A stretch of 64,000 nt of DNA from Enoplosus armatus (GCF_043641665.1 NC_092182.1:11532956-11596955), one strand, 5' to 3'; numbered from the stretch's first letter, positions 1 to 12,585 are shown. Notes: generated by a model not told the origin, from the sequence alone. Translations and numbers: made by a program.

Positions 1-3000
1 GAATATCTAATCTGCCTATTTTCTCTGAGCATATTTGACATGTTACAACTCTGGATTTTAGCAAAATAAACTGTCGTCTTCTGTCATTTATCTTGCAGAG
101 GAGTGTTGTTGTTCCACCGTTTAGAAAAAAGCAGATAAAAAAAACAAAAACTGTATGGACCTGTCAATCATTGCCAAATCTGAGGTTGCTCAGGCAACCT
201 GAAAATGCTTCCTGGGTCAAAAGGTTATTTGGCACCTCAGCCTAGTTAAGAAATGGGATCAGGGGTCAAAACCGTCAGCCTCTTTACATCTCAGGGGGTG
301 CTGGGGAGGGGCTGCCCTAATAGCCAGATTGAGTTTGAAGGTCAAGGTCGACCCTATGGCAATGGTAATATGTCTTTCTTCACAACACGCCTTTTTTTCT
401 TTAAACCAGAGAATCATTTAAAATCTCAGAAACACAGCAGCGCTGAATCAGCCACAGTTTGTTTTTGTTTTGATTAGGGAGGAGATTCTCCAGCCAATCG
501 TGAATTGTTTATCAAACCTCAATTGACCAATAGAGAACACTGCAGTGGGCTCTTTTTTTTTTTCTTTTTTTTTTACACTAAACAAATGTTGTAATTGAAT
601 TATGGGCATGCATTGAGGGATATGAATTCACTGAGGTACAGATGGACTATCCATTAGAAGAGTCCAGGCCGAACATTGAATAAGGGCCAAGCCAGGGACA
701 GACGTGGTCCTTCAGCCTGTATTTCCAGGGACAGTCATTAGTGAGTGTAAATTATACAGTGTCTCACGCTGGACAAACAATATGTCAATGTTCCTTCTGG
801 TGGGTTGCTGGGGTCACAGCAATTAACGTGGGTGGTGTTGTGTTTGCTCATCAGCACAAAACTGGGAATGAATGATTCGGCAGTTTGCTTGGGGTTTACT
901 TGTGATTACTACTTTTTGTTGCTTTTAATCGCTGCAGATGGGGACCGACACACACCAGCTCCTCCTTCGCAAACAGCTTTTTTTATTGCTTTTGTTGAGT
1001 TCTTGGAAGAAGAAAAAAAGAAGAAGAATCAAACCACCAAACACTGCAGAGCTGAAACGGTACAGTTTCTCGAGCAGAGGCCTTTCTTAAGAAGGAGTAA
1101 TCTGAGAAGCAGGGCCCGTACACCGTGATCCAGTTAGGACCCCGGTTATTAAACACACATGCACAACACATGAGCTACGTCATGTTAAACAATGCCTGCA
1201 TTGATAGGTGAAATCAATTTGTGCCTTTATAGATCCTGTAAGTGCAAGTGAGAGGCAAACCACGGAGGATGAATGCCTGCAGCTTAATTACACCCCACGT
1301 CTTGGCAGAGCGCTCTGCTTGTGCAAAACGAGCAAAGCTAGCTTGTAAAGATCAGAAAACCAACGGGACATTTAATCCTTCTACCTAAACTAACTTTGCT
1401 CCTGCTGCCATAACACATTATTATTGGAACAATCCCAGTTTTACTCCAACTGCAGGACTGTTTTTATGGCTTAATTTCCTGAACAACTTGCTCAGTTATA
1501 GTTCAGTGCTTTAACACTCTGATTTCAATCCTGCAGTAAAGTCTAATTTTGCATTTAGCACCACCTACTGGAGTAATAACCCCTCTCTCCTTGGCCAAAC
1601 TGAAGATGAAGATAGAAACTAGTTCCTATACAATAATGCTCTTCTCATTTTACTTAAAATGTAAAAACCAGTGCGTAAGTGTGGACAGAGGCTGTGTTTT
1701 TCCAAAGGAAACAGGCTTGTTTGCTTTTCCTCCTCATGTTTCCAGCCTACTTCATTATTACAGCAGCTTATTTCCCTGTGGTATAATTGCAGCATATGCA
1801 GCGCATGAATTTTACTGCCAGCACACAGCAGGCCTGCAGGTGAGCCTATCAAACATCTGGTGGACTCCCTGGGTACCTGTGTCCCATAGTTAGCCCAGAG
1901 CCTCCTATACATGTACGTTAGGGGAGACATATAGAATATAAGGGTTTATTCACCATGCCATCTGTCCATTTTAATACGACCGCAGCCTGTTTCAAAGTTA
2001 AATGCTTTTAATAACCAAATGCAGTAATGTTACAGAGGGGGGTACAGGAGCACGAGCCAGTTAAACTGTTGAAAACAGATGGAGAGGGGAAGTTAAGGTG
2101 TAGTTATATAATGAATAGTTAACACATGTGACGAGTGAGGGGCTTAAATGTTGGCAGTATGGTGAAAATGGTAGATGCTTAATAAGTCAAATGGGTATTT
2201 ATCTATATATGATTTCCACAAGATATAGAAAAGATAACTGATAGAGAGCAAAACAAAGGTTTCAACTGTTTTTGATGAAGATTGATATCTGAGCTGCTCG
2301 GGCCTCCCCATGCTAACAACTTTAGCAACCTCACTATATTTTTTATAAGATCATATTTGTTTCAGTAAAAAAGTCAACTAAACTATGAATTTACAGAGAA
2401 TGATGTCAGTCTGAATTTAAAAATGAACTCCACACTTCACTTCTTTATCCAAACTCTTGAAAGGCAGTCGTGTGCAGATTGTATACACGTGCCGTAATAT
2501 GTGCCAATCGGGTGAAAATCCGCAGCTAAAATGAGGTGATGGGGAGAGAAATGGTCACTTATTGTTAATGTTCAAATGGATAATGCATAATGGTACAAAC
2601 CTAGATAGGAGTTTCATTTGCATATATATCTATATTTTCTTTTTTTAATGGGAAATGCAAATGTGCCATTTTGTGGTGAGTGTGTGTTTGGGAGCCTTCA
2701 TGTTGAATAAATGTGACTCTAGGGTATCCCCACGCACCTCGGCATATTAATCATCGTGACACGTTCACGACCCTTCTAATAAGACAGGGGCCACAGTGCA
2801 CCCCCTCAAACATCCCATCCCACCCCAGCCTCACTCCCTCTTTGTCTCTCGGCCAGTCCCAAGGGACGGGAGAAGGTGGTGGGGGAGGCCGGACTCGAGC
2901 TGGGGATGGAGGAGGAGGAGGGGGGGGTGTGTGTGTGAAGTTAGACCCCCTCATTCAGAAGCCCTCCCCTGGGACAACGGCAGGCACAAGACTCCTATTA

Positions 3001-5424
3001 GGACTGAGCACAGTAGCCCCCCAGGAGCAACAAAAGACACCTCCTAATGCTCCCTGTTCTAGCTCAGTGAACACATGCGCACACATGGAAACATGCAGCC
3101 ACACATAAACACACAACATACGCAAGCTGCAAAACTGACCGTCCTCGGCAGACAGGCTCAGAGCTCATTGTTTTTAGTGTTGGGGTTATGTATGTTTGTG
3201 TTATAAGGGGAACGTATGCGGGACATCTTCAGCAGGACGGGGACAGTGGATGAAAAGAGCGAGCGTGCAGTGAACTGCAATAAGGTGGACAGCTGGACAG
3301 CAGGAAGCATGCTGGGGTCTCACCGCTTGTGTTTGTGTGCATCCACACATGCATGCAAGACGTTAACGTCAGAGGACAGTGTTCTGCTCTGTGTTCGAAA
3401 GTTAAATCCAAAACTTTTTACACATTTGGTATAAGCGGACATCTAAACAAGATTATGAATTATTTGAATGAAGTGCCATCAGGTTATTTTGTATATAAAG
3501 GAAACACGACTGCAAGATGAAAAGCTAAGACAACAGTACAAAAGTACAGAGACAGCCAGTGTAAATTTTACTCTTTAAACTGAAATGACAAGACTAAAAC
3601 TAAAATAAGCATTTACTTTTGCTGTTAACTCGTGTCAATCAGAAGTAGTAATTCTGATTTAGTTTATTATGAAGCTCTCTTCAAAGTTGTTTATATATAT
3701 GTTGTGGTTTTTAATATTGATTTCACATTTGCTATGCTAACATTATTCACATTTATATTTTCTTCACCTACTGAGAGTTTCCAAGTTTCCCAAAATACAC
3801 CAGGGTAGTGACAGTGTGTGTTTCAGCTCCCTCACTTTTCATCTACCCTCTAAATCAGCAAGAACATACAGCAAACTAAATATTAAGTTGTTGAAAATTA
3901 GTTTTATTTCTGAGTCTTGGACTCTTCTTTATCTGAAATGTGTGTTAGTTTACCTAAGTGTGCATGGCATTCAATTTGGCAGTGACCCTCCTTTGAGATT
4001 AAGCCCGAGGCAAAGGCTTCAGCAGGGAGATGTAGCACAGAGGTGACTGATGGGAAACGGAAGGAAGCGAATAAACACTTGAGAGGCGACTGAGTAATTA
4101 TACGGTTAGAATTTCAACCATTACTATTTAGCTGATAGAAGCTTAACACTCATACAGATGTAACATAGATCATCTCTTGATTTGCAGGCTGACCATATGT
4201 CTCTGAGCATGGTGATAATGTGAAATATATTTCTTAAATTAACAGCTGAGTTAATTCACTGGTTAACATCATACATCTGTTGATTAAATGTAAATAACTA
4301 AACTGGCTATATAAGGACAACATTTACACCTCCACCGCTGGTCGTTGTATTAAAGACTAATGTTACCAAGGAAACCTGTAAAACTGTGCATGACAGAAGC
4401 CTGGTTGGCCTAAGGGACAACAATAGCCATGAATTTCAACAACAACAACATCAACAGTTTGGGTCTTTTACAACTTATTTATTGACTGTTGCATTTGTAC
4501 AAAACAAAATGACAGAGCACGAGTTTACTCTGTAACAGAAACTAAAAAAAATTTGGTTAGTTAACGCCATCATAAGATGAATTACTGTTTTTTCACTTGG
4601 TTTGTCCATCTCAGCAGTTACAAAAGAAAAGTACAGCAGAAAGATTATTGTTTAAACTGCATCTTGTTTCAGCAAAATGACAAAAAGATTTTATATTTTG
4701 TCTTGTTTGATGGAGCAAATTTCTATAAACCCACCTGCCATCTATCAGCCTGTTCCACATTATCACATGCTACAAGTGACCTACAACAACACACACTGTA
4801 TAACCACTGGCTGACACATTTTGTTAAAGTTTGACCTCTGATGTTTCTCACATGATCACTGATTTTTTCACATGATCAGTTTTAAACATTTATCTTTATC
4901 CAAAGTTACTTTTTGAAAGAGTATTACATTTATATACAGGATAAACCAGGTCCAACTTTCCACGCATCATCTGAGAACAGCTGCATATCATTTATATTAC
5001 AGTAACAATGAGGCTGCTGCACCAATATCTTAATCCACATAATATAACATAGATAAGTCTTAGTAGTTTTTTGTTTTTCATGACAATTTCATATATTGCA
5101 AACAAAATCTCCTTAATCATGTGTTTAGTCTTAACATCTATTCTTCCCCCATAAAATTATTCATATTGCGCATTTTATGCCTGAGATGAATTCATAATTT
5201 CTTCATACTGCATGCTGCCTCAGTCGGTTGCAGAGGACCAGCAGGTTGAATCTTGTCACTAGTGCATCGACAAGGACATGATCCCTCACTGGCTTCCCAG
5301 CTAGCTGCGTTTGCTTGAATGAACGACCAACCTGGAGGCACCGCTACTGGGAACGGAGGTGAGAAATTTGCCCCCATTCCACCCGTGTTCTTGACATGGC
5401 AGACGACTATTGATACTTACACCT

Positions 5425-5650
5425 ATCTCAATTATGCAGATGACACCCACATTTATCCCTCTCACTAAGTGATAATGCTCCCTTAAAACCCTGAAACCAG
5501 TGTATTTAACAAACCAATGATTAGATGATACAGATACAGACAAAACTATCCTCTACGTCTTTTATCACATGAAACATCATAAGCCTCTCTGGTAGCAGCC
5601 TGATAACTTTTCCAAACTAAACACAGAGAAGCACCATGTAGTTATTATGC
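5425..5650 (+). mobile_element. Decayed non-LTR retrotransposon (LINE) reverse-transcriptase fragment
   Basis: Bases 5433-5456 read YADDTHIY, the catalytic YADD box of LINE reverse transcriptases. About 150 bases further on, in another frame, bases near 5604-5645 read NFSKLNTEKHHVVIM. This resembles the N(F)LKLNxDKTEV(L/M) block that follows the YADD box in L2/Rex1-type fish LINEs. Stops and frame changes lie between the two blocks, so the copy is dead. The limits are approximate because neither end of the element could be identified. The exact clade (Rex1, L2 or similar) cannot be settled by eye. Confidence 0.65.
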
Positions 5651-6552
5651 TCCATGTAGCTCCATGTCGACCACTGATTAGATTCATCACATTAAATGCT
5701 CAAAAAAATGAGCCTCAGGAAGAGTTTTCTCTAAAGACAAAGTTAGTGTAACCAGATCGGTCCCTCCCTCCCTCTAGGAAGCATTTTCTTCTACCGTTTC
5801 CTAGAGAATTTCTAAGCAACATAAAAATATCTATCCTTCCCTTTATGAGCTCCTCTTCATCAATCTGTGTTGTACATTATATATAAATCAAACTTCTCCC
5901 TGAAGAAATCACTTCGGCTATGCATTTTCACGACTTCCATAATGAACTTCCTGGGGTGATGTGGGTACGGCAGGCAGAAATACAACCACAGGTGATAAAT
6001 ACAGCGGAGAAGCTGCTCTCATTTGCGGCAGGAAAAGAGGCTAATTAAATTTTCATGTAGATAATCGTGAGGTAATCCACTGTTAATTGTGCTTCTTTCC
6101 GACACAGTGGCTGTCTCATGGGATCCAGCATTATGCCCATGCAGCGTTTCCTTTGCTTAAACGCCTCTTAGATTTAATGGACTCTTCCATAAACTGATCC
6201 TCAGCAGCTCCTCGCACACGACCACACAGAGCCTGAACGCATCCATCAACAATAATCCCCTCAATGATCTCCATTTTATCTTTTCACTCCCCTCCTCCTC
6301 ACTCATGTCCCTACGCAGGGCTTAATTACTGGTGTGAAGTAATTATTTCCTTTATTAGTGAAACGTAACATCTGTTTCAGGTCTTTTTAATTGTACCTAT
6401 AAAACCCTTCCACGATTTCTGTCCCTTTAGGATAGGACTGGGCTGCTTGTTGCTCCCTGCGGACTCACTCCCTTCTTCCCTCCACCCCCCTCCATACCCG
6501 CAGCATGAGCCATGGTGCACGTCACTCGATCACACTCTTTGAAATCCTTTAA

Positions 6553-7062
6553 CCCTGTAACGCCAAGTGTATCATATTTGATACATGAGTTTTTGAGACC
6601 TCTACATCATCAGTGTGATATTTTTTTCCCTGAAAAACCTGACGTATATAATCAGACACATGCAGTGCACCAGAAGAAATTGAAGCCCAGGCAGAAACCC
6701 ATGCCCCTGCGAAGGTTTCAAGCTGCTGTTGGCACCTCTCTCACAAGTGCAGGAAAGGGCAAAATCAAGTGTGGCAGACCACTATCCTCTTCAGAAGCAG
6801 GAGGAACACCTCCGCCCGCAAAAGGCCAACCTCTAATGTGCCCCCTGATGTGAGAAAGGATGGCATTGAAACTCAAAGTTTAATGGGTTAAAAATGTTGT
6901 GTTTTATATGTTTTTGTACAAAAATGATACAAATTAAAACTCATATATGCAAATTGATATTTAATTTATTTTTTCTTAATTTGTCAGAAGGTTCAATAAA
7001 CACTCCAGTTTCATAAAATTAGAATTTTCTGGCAATTATTTCATGGTTCAGGCTTTACAGGG
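6553..7062 (+). mobile_element. piggyBac-family element remnant with TTAA target-site duplication
   Basis: The 510-bp unit starts CCCTGTAACGCC and ends GGCTTTACAGGG, which are near-perfect inverted termini. It is flanked on both sides by TTAA (6549-6552 and 7063-7066), the target-site duplication typical of piggyBac. Internally, bases about 6697-6835 read MPLRRFQAAVGTSL, then CGRPLSSS and PPP. After a +1 frame change, bases about 6836-6873 read NVPPDVRKDGI. This order (F..a...L, GRPs, PPPxKR, PxDVRxDG) matches the C-terminal end of PGBD4-like piggyBac transposases. The catalytic core is absent. The element is an internally deleted, frameshifted, non-autonomous copy sitting in gdf11 intron 1. 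Confidence 0.85.
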
Positions 7063-7817
7063 TTAAAGAAGCAACAAGGAGCTCACAAGCAGTGAAATCG
7101 TCTTTTTTTTTGATAAGGAGACAAAAAAATCTTTTGGCACAGCCGTGCCTCCAAACTGATATTAATGCAGTCTAACATCCATTCTCCCGACTTCTCAGTG
7201 TTGTATTTTTGGTGAAGCATACATTAAATTCCAAAGCAACATATTCCCAAATGCCAAGAGAAAAGGCCGGCTGCAGGGACTGGTACATGGGAGCGTGGGA
7301 ATAGGGGAAGGAGGGTGGAAGGAGTGAGATTCCTGAGGTCCTGGGTAAATTTTGTCCCTGTATTAATAGACTCTGGTCCCTTTGAAATTTTATTAGCCAT
7401 AAAGTTGACAGTATGTTGTGCAATTTCTACAGTCCTACAGACCTTTCCTTCTCAAGTTTTTACTTCTTTTTAAACAAACCGGTCGTGCCCCCCTGGCCTC
7501 CAAACAATTCAACACCAAAGTTTATCTTTCCTTCAACTGATGCCAGCAACTACACAGGGAGAACAGGTGTCATCGTCAAACTGAGACCTCCATGGAATAA
7601 ATAAATCTATAAAAACCTCACATAGTCATCAACTTGCAGCAAACATTGGCCAGTGAGCTGAAGACGGTCCGGCTTCTGCTGCTCTGTCCTTTTAGCGCTC
7701 TCCCTCTTAATTTTTATGGTTCCTGCACCTTCAGGAAATGACCCTTTTATAGGGTCAACACTATAAAAGACTTGTTTTTTTGTGGGAGTGGTTAGTGGAT
7801 GAGTGTGTGAGTGAGCA

Positions 7818-7821
<4 letters not shown>

Positions 7822-7849
<28 letters not shown>
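7822..7849. repeat. (TG)n microsatellite in gdf11 intron 1
   Basis: About 14 uninterrupted TG units. A second, imperfect TG-rich stretch follows at about 7998-8040. Confidence 0.95.
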
Positions 7850-9514
7850 GTGGGGGATAAGTGTTCAAGTTACTACCGGTTCGTCTTTGCTGCCAAAGAA
7901 AGAGACCCGATGAGGTTAATAGTCTCCTCTTCCAATATATCACATAGCTGTGAACTCTGTGACCCTTTTTGTCAATAGGAGAACTTTTCTCTGGAGTGTG
8001 TGTGTGACTGTGAGAGTGTGTGTGAGTGTGTGTGAGAGCATCCTCTTGTGTCTACACAAGTGTGCACATGTGGAAATTTGTATAGATTTGTATACATGTG
8101 AGGGGATGTTCATTTTTATGTGCTCAAGAGTTGTATAAGCCTGTGCTTGAACTGAATGAGCCTCATCTTAACAGGATTACATAACAATACCAGTATAGCA
8201 CTTCCTAATGCTAGGAAGCCTACACACAGTCATCATGGGCAGCACAAAATGTGGGCATAGAATAGTTTAACAAAGTGAGACGTTTAAAGAATATCTGAGT
8301 GGTCATTGGAAATGTTTCAAGTGAACTAAACCTCAGTTTTCACTTCTTTAAAAGGTAAAGTTTTTCCTTGCAGATAGCCACGGATTTCCTGAGATTTGGA
8401 CGCACTGCAACGTCTGTTCGCTAGAATAAAAATTTAAACATGGAATAAAGACATGGAGGAGGGTAAGCAAGTGCTGCTCTCTGCTGGATTCTTTGTTACT
8501 GGACAATCCCCAAATTACTCAAAATGTCACAGCACAGAAAACAAGGTTACCCAAAGACAAAGACGATCAAGAATACAATTTTACAAACAGCCTAAATGAA
8601 GTTCTTGTGCAACAATAGATTAGTATTCTTACTCCACAGAGGTGCCACTTCTCTTCAACACTTTATCCTGATGTGTTCTGGTGGAATAATTTGGTTTTAG
8701 TATCTAATATTGCTGAATCAAACAGCTGAATAGTGTGCGGTTCATCGGCATCAAAGCATACATAGAGAGACAGATAGAAAGAAAGGTCAGCGATGGCAGA
8801 GGAAGGTCTGGTCTAAATGTCTTGGACAGGTGACAAATGGGAGACTAGTGGGGTCAAATCCTCACCCCACCTCGGGCAAAACAAACGGAGCTCCAAAATA
8901 CACACTTTGCACGCATGCTTGTGCACAATTACACACATAAATCAATAAATACACCAACTCAAAACAGTTAAGCTGCTAATGCAAATGTCAACACTCAATC
9001 GCAATGCTGCACTAGAAAATGACCCCGATAAACTCCAAACTGAGTCATTTCTTTATGCATGAACAGCGAGCGGAGCAGTTACCTACACAACACACTGTAT
9101 GGAGGGAGATGTTTTAATGCCGCACTATGATATAAATAGCTGTACTTTTCCATGAAATTTCATAGTAATTAGAGACCAGGAAGCATGGACCCTCTCAACC
9201 CCCACTGCGGCACCCACGTACCTTGAGTGAATACTAAGAAGCAACTCTGGCACAGGTCCAGTTCAGTATGTACTGTGTGAACCCACATGGCCCATCAAAG
9301 GCAGTGTGCGCGACCGTGAAAGGGTGATTGGGTTTGAGGTGCACAGGGAATAGTGTTTGAAGTCCTCCTTCTATCACAGAGACAGAAAAAGGCACTTTTA
9401 ATCCTGTGGGATCACTAAGGCGCCACAGGCAAAAAGAGATGCACTCATTCTCTCAACTCTTCCATGAGTACTGGAGAAAAGAAGAGGAAGGAGAGAGGGG
9501 GCTAACAGGGGAGG

Positions 9515-9556
9515 AAGGTGGGGGGTGGAGGGAGGGAGGGAGGGAGGGGGGTGGAG
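9515..9556 (+). repeat. G-rich (GGGA)n tract
   Basis: Within a purine-rich stretch of about 90 bases (9472-9564) there are at least four consecutive GGGA units next to runs of five to six G. This satisfies the simple G-quadruplex rule of four G3 runs separated by short loops on the plus strand, which is the non-template-like strand for neither neighbouring exon. Any function is unknown. Confidence 0.8.
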
Positions 9557-10575
9557 AAGGAGCAGATGATAAAAACTGCAGCTGACGTAAAGAGATGAGG
9601 CAAACAGAGCAGAGAGGAAGTGCTGTAACATGACAGATACAGCAGTAATGTCAGTCATTAGCTCCTCTGGCTGGCATCAGGCCGGGAGAAATACGCATTT
9701 AGCCAGCGACAAGCTTAACGCCCTTATCTGACTTGAGAAGGTATCAAATCACTTTGCATGGTGTCTGTGTGTGTGTGTTGTGTGTGGCCGTGCAGAGGAT
9801 GGGAAGCAAAGAGTCAAAAACATAGTTTGAGGATGTTGTTGACGTCCCTTGTAATGTACAGATGAGTGTGTTAAACATACAGAGTTTCATCTTGTTTGTA
9901 TTTACAGGTGGAGAGTGAAGAATCTGCACATCAGAGAGATAACAGCTGTAGTTATTAGAGAAAACCTTCAGTGTCAGCATGTGTCGCATACATCCTGTAT
10001 GTGTGTTTGTGAGCAAGTAACAAAAATAGAAACAGAGGGAGGCAGACAGATAAAGAGACAGTGGAAACAAGGATCTAACATACTGATTATGTTGTGGAGG
10101 TGTCCTAAAAATAACAGCCACATAAAGCCAATGGTTGACAAATGATGAAGCAGATGCTTTTCGATGCCTCCTTAAGTCACCTGTGAGACGGAAGACATCA
10201 GCTGTGTGCTTCACTCCTTCGGGATAAACTGAACTGCATCACTCACATCAGTCCAGGGCAAAAACAACTCTGAGAAGAAACTATTCTCAAGACGTGCACA
10301 AGGTTCACAGAGACATTTAAAAAACGGTTACTAGAGATGCTTAAAAGTGGTGGAATAGGAAAGATGGAGGTAAAATTCAGAAGACGTGAGCCTGTGCTTA
10401 CAACAACATGGCAAGTGAAGGTTGATTTGCTGCGATTACAGACAGGTGGGTCTGTCAGGACAGGTGAAGAGGAGTTATTAAACTACAAGATATCAAAATA
10501 TACATCTCAACCAGTTTCTCCAAAAAGTAACTGATGAGAGAAAAGAAACTGAGGCTCTTTTAACAAATTCTAAAC

Positions 10576-10597
10576 TAGATAGATAGATAGATAGATA
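10576..10597. repeat. (TAGA)n microsatellite
   Basis: About five TAGA units in gdf11 intron 1. Confidence 0.9.
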
Positions 10598-10619
10598 TTA
10601 TAATGAGGAATTAACAATG

Positions 10620-11300
10620 TCAGGCAACACATAAGGGCAAAGTCCTCCTGCACACAGGCTTATCTTTGTTCACTCGTGGAGTGAAAAAAACCCTGATTAT
10701 TTGGAGTGTGTTTTATCCGCCTTGTGCAGAATATATTACGTGTGTAAATGTTGTTGAACCCCGCGATTCGCCAGGAAAAGGTCACACACTCCCCTCGACC
10801 CTAAGTGATTCTCTGTCTTTGTGTACTCGTGGTGAAAAAAAAACCGAGCTGCGCCCATAAACTTCGCATTTAAAAGGCAAGTGCGGCCGAGGGGGGCCGC
10901 TGCATGAGGGGAACAATAGCAGCTTTTTGGACACACTTTTTCTCACTGCGATGAACAGCAGGGAAACCGGTAGAGCCTCCTATAAAAGACCGATAGAGCA
11001 CAGCTGCCAGGGTTCAACAGTAATTTCATAAAATGTCTCCAAGGGGCCTGCCTGCGGTTTATCTGCGGATTTATGGGAAACTATAAGAGGGCGAGCAAAT
11101 TGTTAGAGGGCAATAATCAGAGGGGCCTCACGAGCGTGATCATAACTCCAGAATTCAGGACCTTTATGCAAAAAAAAAGACATATAAGGATAACTGGCAA
11201 CTGCCGGCCAAATGCTGCATTATCATTAATAATGCACTTGACATTCAAATGCGTCTGTCATGCGTTTACTTCCTGTCAAACACAAAAAAACATCATCTGG
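10620..11300. other. Candidate conserved non-coding element, promoter-proximal part of gdf11 intron 1
   Basis: This stretch has no repeats I recognise, no plausible open frame, and a composition unlike the surrounding AT-rich intron. It carries several recognisable factor-type motifs. There is a SOX-like GAACAATAG near 10909, a CDX/HOX-like TTTATGG near 11071 and a homeodomain/POU-like CATTAATAATGCAC near 11225. GDF11 acts in the tailbud downstream of axial patterning, which would fit CDX/HOX input. Conservation cannot be measured here, so this is a suggestion only. Confidence 0.3.
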
Positions 11301-11381
11301 AAGAGGGAAGGTTTGAACATGACAGCAGGTGGGCTGAGCAGCTAAATATTAGACACTGCTCCAGCAGGACTTAGGCCTCAG

Positions 11382-11411
11382 TCATCATCATCATCATCAT
11401 CATCATCATCA
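11382..11411. repeat. (TCA)n trinucleotide repeat
   Basis: Ten TCA units, followed by an imperfect ACC/ATG continuation. It lies about 340 bases inside gdf11 intron 1. Confidence 0.95.
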
Positions 11412-11753
11412 CCACCATGAAAACAAAAGTTCATCAGGCCATATTGGAGCTGTCTGTCTCAGAGTGACGAAGCTCTCTGTGCTGCTGATTATTGATTTAT
11501 CAGGTTAACGCGTACCCCTGGACTATTTTGACAGCCGTGGCCAACAGCTGACCAGAGTCATTTGTCTAAGTTTATCAGTCCGTTTCAGACACACAGAGTG
11601 GAGCCCCAATCTGACTCTCACAAAAAGTAGGTTAGGTCAGTGACTTGAATCTGTCCACAGCAGCAGGCCCGAGTCACTTGAACCTATCTGCTCCGCAATT
11701 ACGCGCATGACGCATTTGGAGACAATATTGTTGGGTTGTAAACTATTACTCAC

Positions 11754-12168
11754 GCTCAGAGGCCATGGTGATCACCGACTCCGTGGTGGCGTGGTACTCA
11801 TCCTCCTCCATAAACTCATCCTGGGACGACGCGTCTCCCTGGAAGTCGTGATGGTCCAGGAGCTGCTGGAGCGGAGGCGCCTTGGGCAGCAGCTGATTGA
11901 CCACCTCCCGGCTGATGTTGGGCGCCTGCTTCAGACGCAGCTTGCTCAGGATCTGAGACTTGATAGTCTCCAGTCTCAGCACTTTGCTCTGCTCCCTCCA
12001 AACGCAGGCGGAGCACTCGTGGGAACCGGCGTCCTCGTCCAGCAGGGACAGCCCGGCATCCGTGGGCGTCTCGCTGGCAGAGGGCAGCAGCAGATTGGGC
12101 TCGTCGCTCCCCGACTGTCCCAGGGAGATGAGCACCATCAAGCACAGTAAGAAGTTGTACCTCGGCAT
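11754..12168 (-). CDS. gdf11: Growth/differentiation factor 11, first coding exon (partial gene)
   Basis: Encodes residues 1-138 plus one base of a split codon (phase 1, donor GT at 11753). GDF11 is a secreted TGF-beta ligand of the myostatin subfamily. It signals through activin type II receptors and patterns the trunk-to-tail transition and neurogenesis. The exon shows a signal peptide (about 1-20), a CSAC cysteine pair, and the propeptide blocks [20 protein letters not shown] and [21 protein letters not shown] contains the Gly-Asp bond (111-112) that BMP1/tolloid proteases cut in GDF11, and [12 protein letters not shown] follows. DFQGDA and [10 protein letters not shown] are GDF11-like; myostatin has a different sequence in both places. 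NIS at 84-86 is a glycosylation sequon. The mature cystine-knot domain lies outside the window. The start is the first ATG and opens a good signal peptide. Confidence 0.95.
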
Positions 12169-12585
12169 GACGATGCGTGGACACCAGGCAATGCAACTTT
12201 TTTGCTTTCTTTTTCTTGTCTTTTCACTCGCTTTATCCCGTTATATCCCCTCTCTCGGACGTGCGCCGCTCCTTGCCTTATCCTACAAAAGGCAGGGGAT
12301 CAGTGACATGCATCTAATCCAATACGATCACCCCGAAGTTGCTTTTTTTGTTTTTGCAGCAGGAGATTTTGCAATAAATTTTCAAAAAAAAAGTAGGTCC
12401 CAGTGTGCCTCGGTGCGGGCTGTTTGGACTGAAAGTTAACAAATTATCTGTCTGATGAATACATAGCCCGCTCACATGTAGTATACTGGTTGTTTGGGGT
12501 CCTCTGTACAATTTAGTCCATGGAGGTGTGTGTGAATGTTCAGAAGTGTCACTGAAAAATGTGCAAGTGCGGTCAAAAAGGGGCT

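Larger units (their letters stand above)
1..11753 (-). other. gdf11: gdf11 intron 1 (partial, continues off the left edge)
   Basis: The gdf11 first coding exon ends at 11754 with a GT donor at 11753-11752, so everything to its left is intron 1 on the minus strand. GDF11 exon 2 normally encodes more than 100 residues of propeptide, and no minus-strand open frame here resembles it. The intron is therefore longer than 11.7 kb in this fish. I see no other gene in it. It contains a decayed LINE reverse transcriptase (about 5425-5650), a piggyBac remnant (6553-7062), several simple repeats, a G-rich tract near 9530, and non-repetitive stretches that look like candidate regulatory DNA (about 5900-6130, 9040-9260 and 10620-11300). 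The intron assignment is firm unless an unrelated RNA gene is embedded; the regulatory reading is inference. Confidence 0.8.

Noticed and set aside
2713..3108. 131-residue Gly/Pro-rich frame in gdf11 intron 1
   Set aside because: Low-complexity G/C runs, overlapping frames on both strands, no domain, no splice context.
11707..12150. 147-residue plus-strand frame opposite gdf11 exon 1
   Set aside because: Exact antisense shadow of a GC-rich coding exon with no recognisable domain.
11754..12168. Myostatin as an alternative call for the gdf11 exon
   Set aside because: DFQGDA and [10 protein letters not shown] are GDF11-like, and the neighbours match GDF11 rather than MSTN.
11816..12196. 126-residue minus-strand frame overlapping gdf11
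   Set aside because: Alternative frame of the same exon. The GDF11 frame has conserved propeptide blocks; this one has none.
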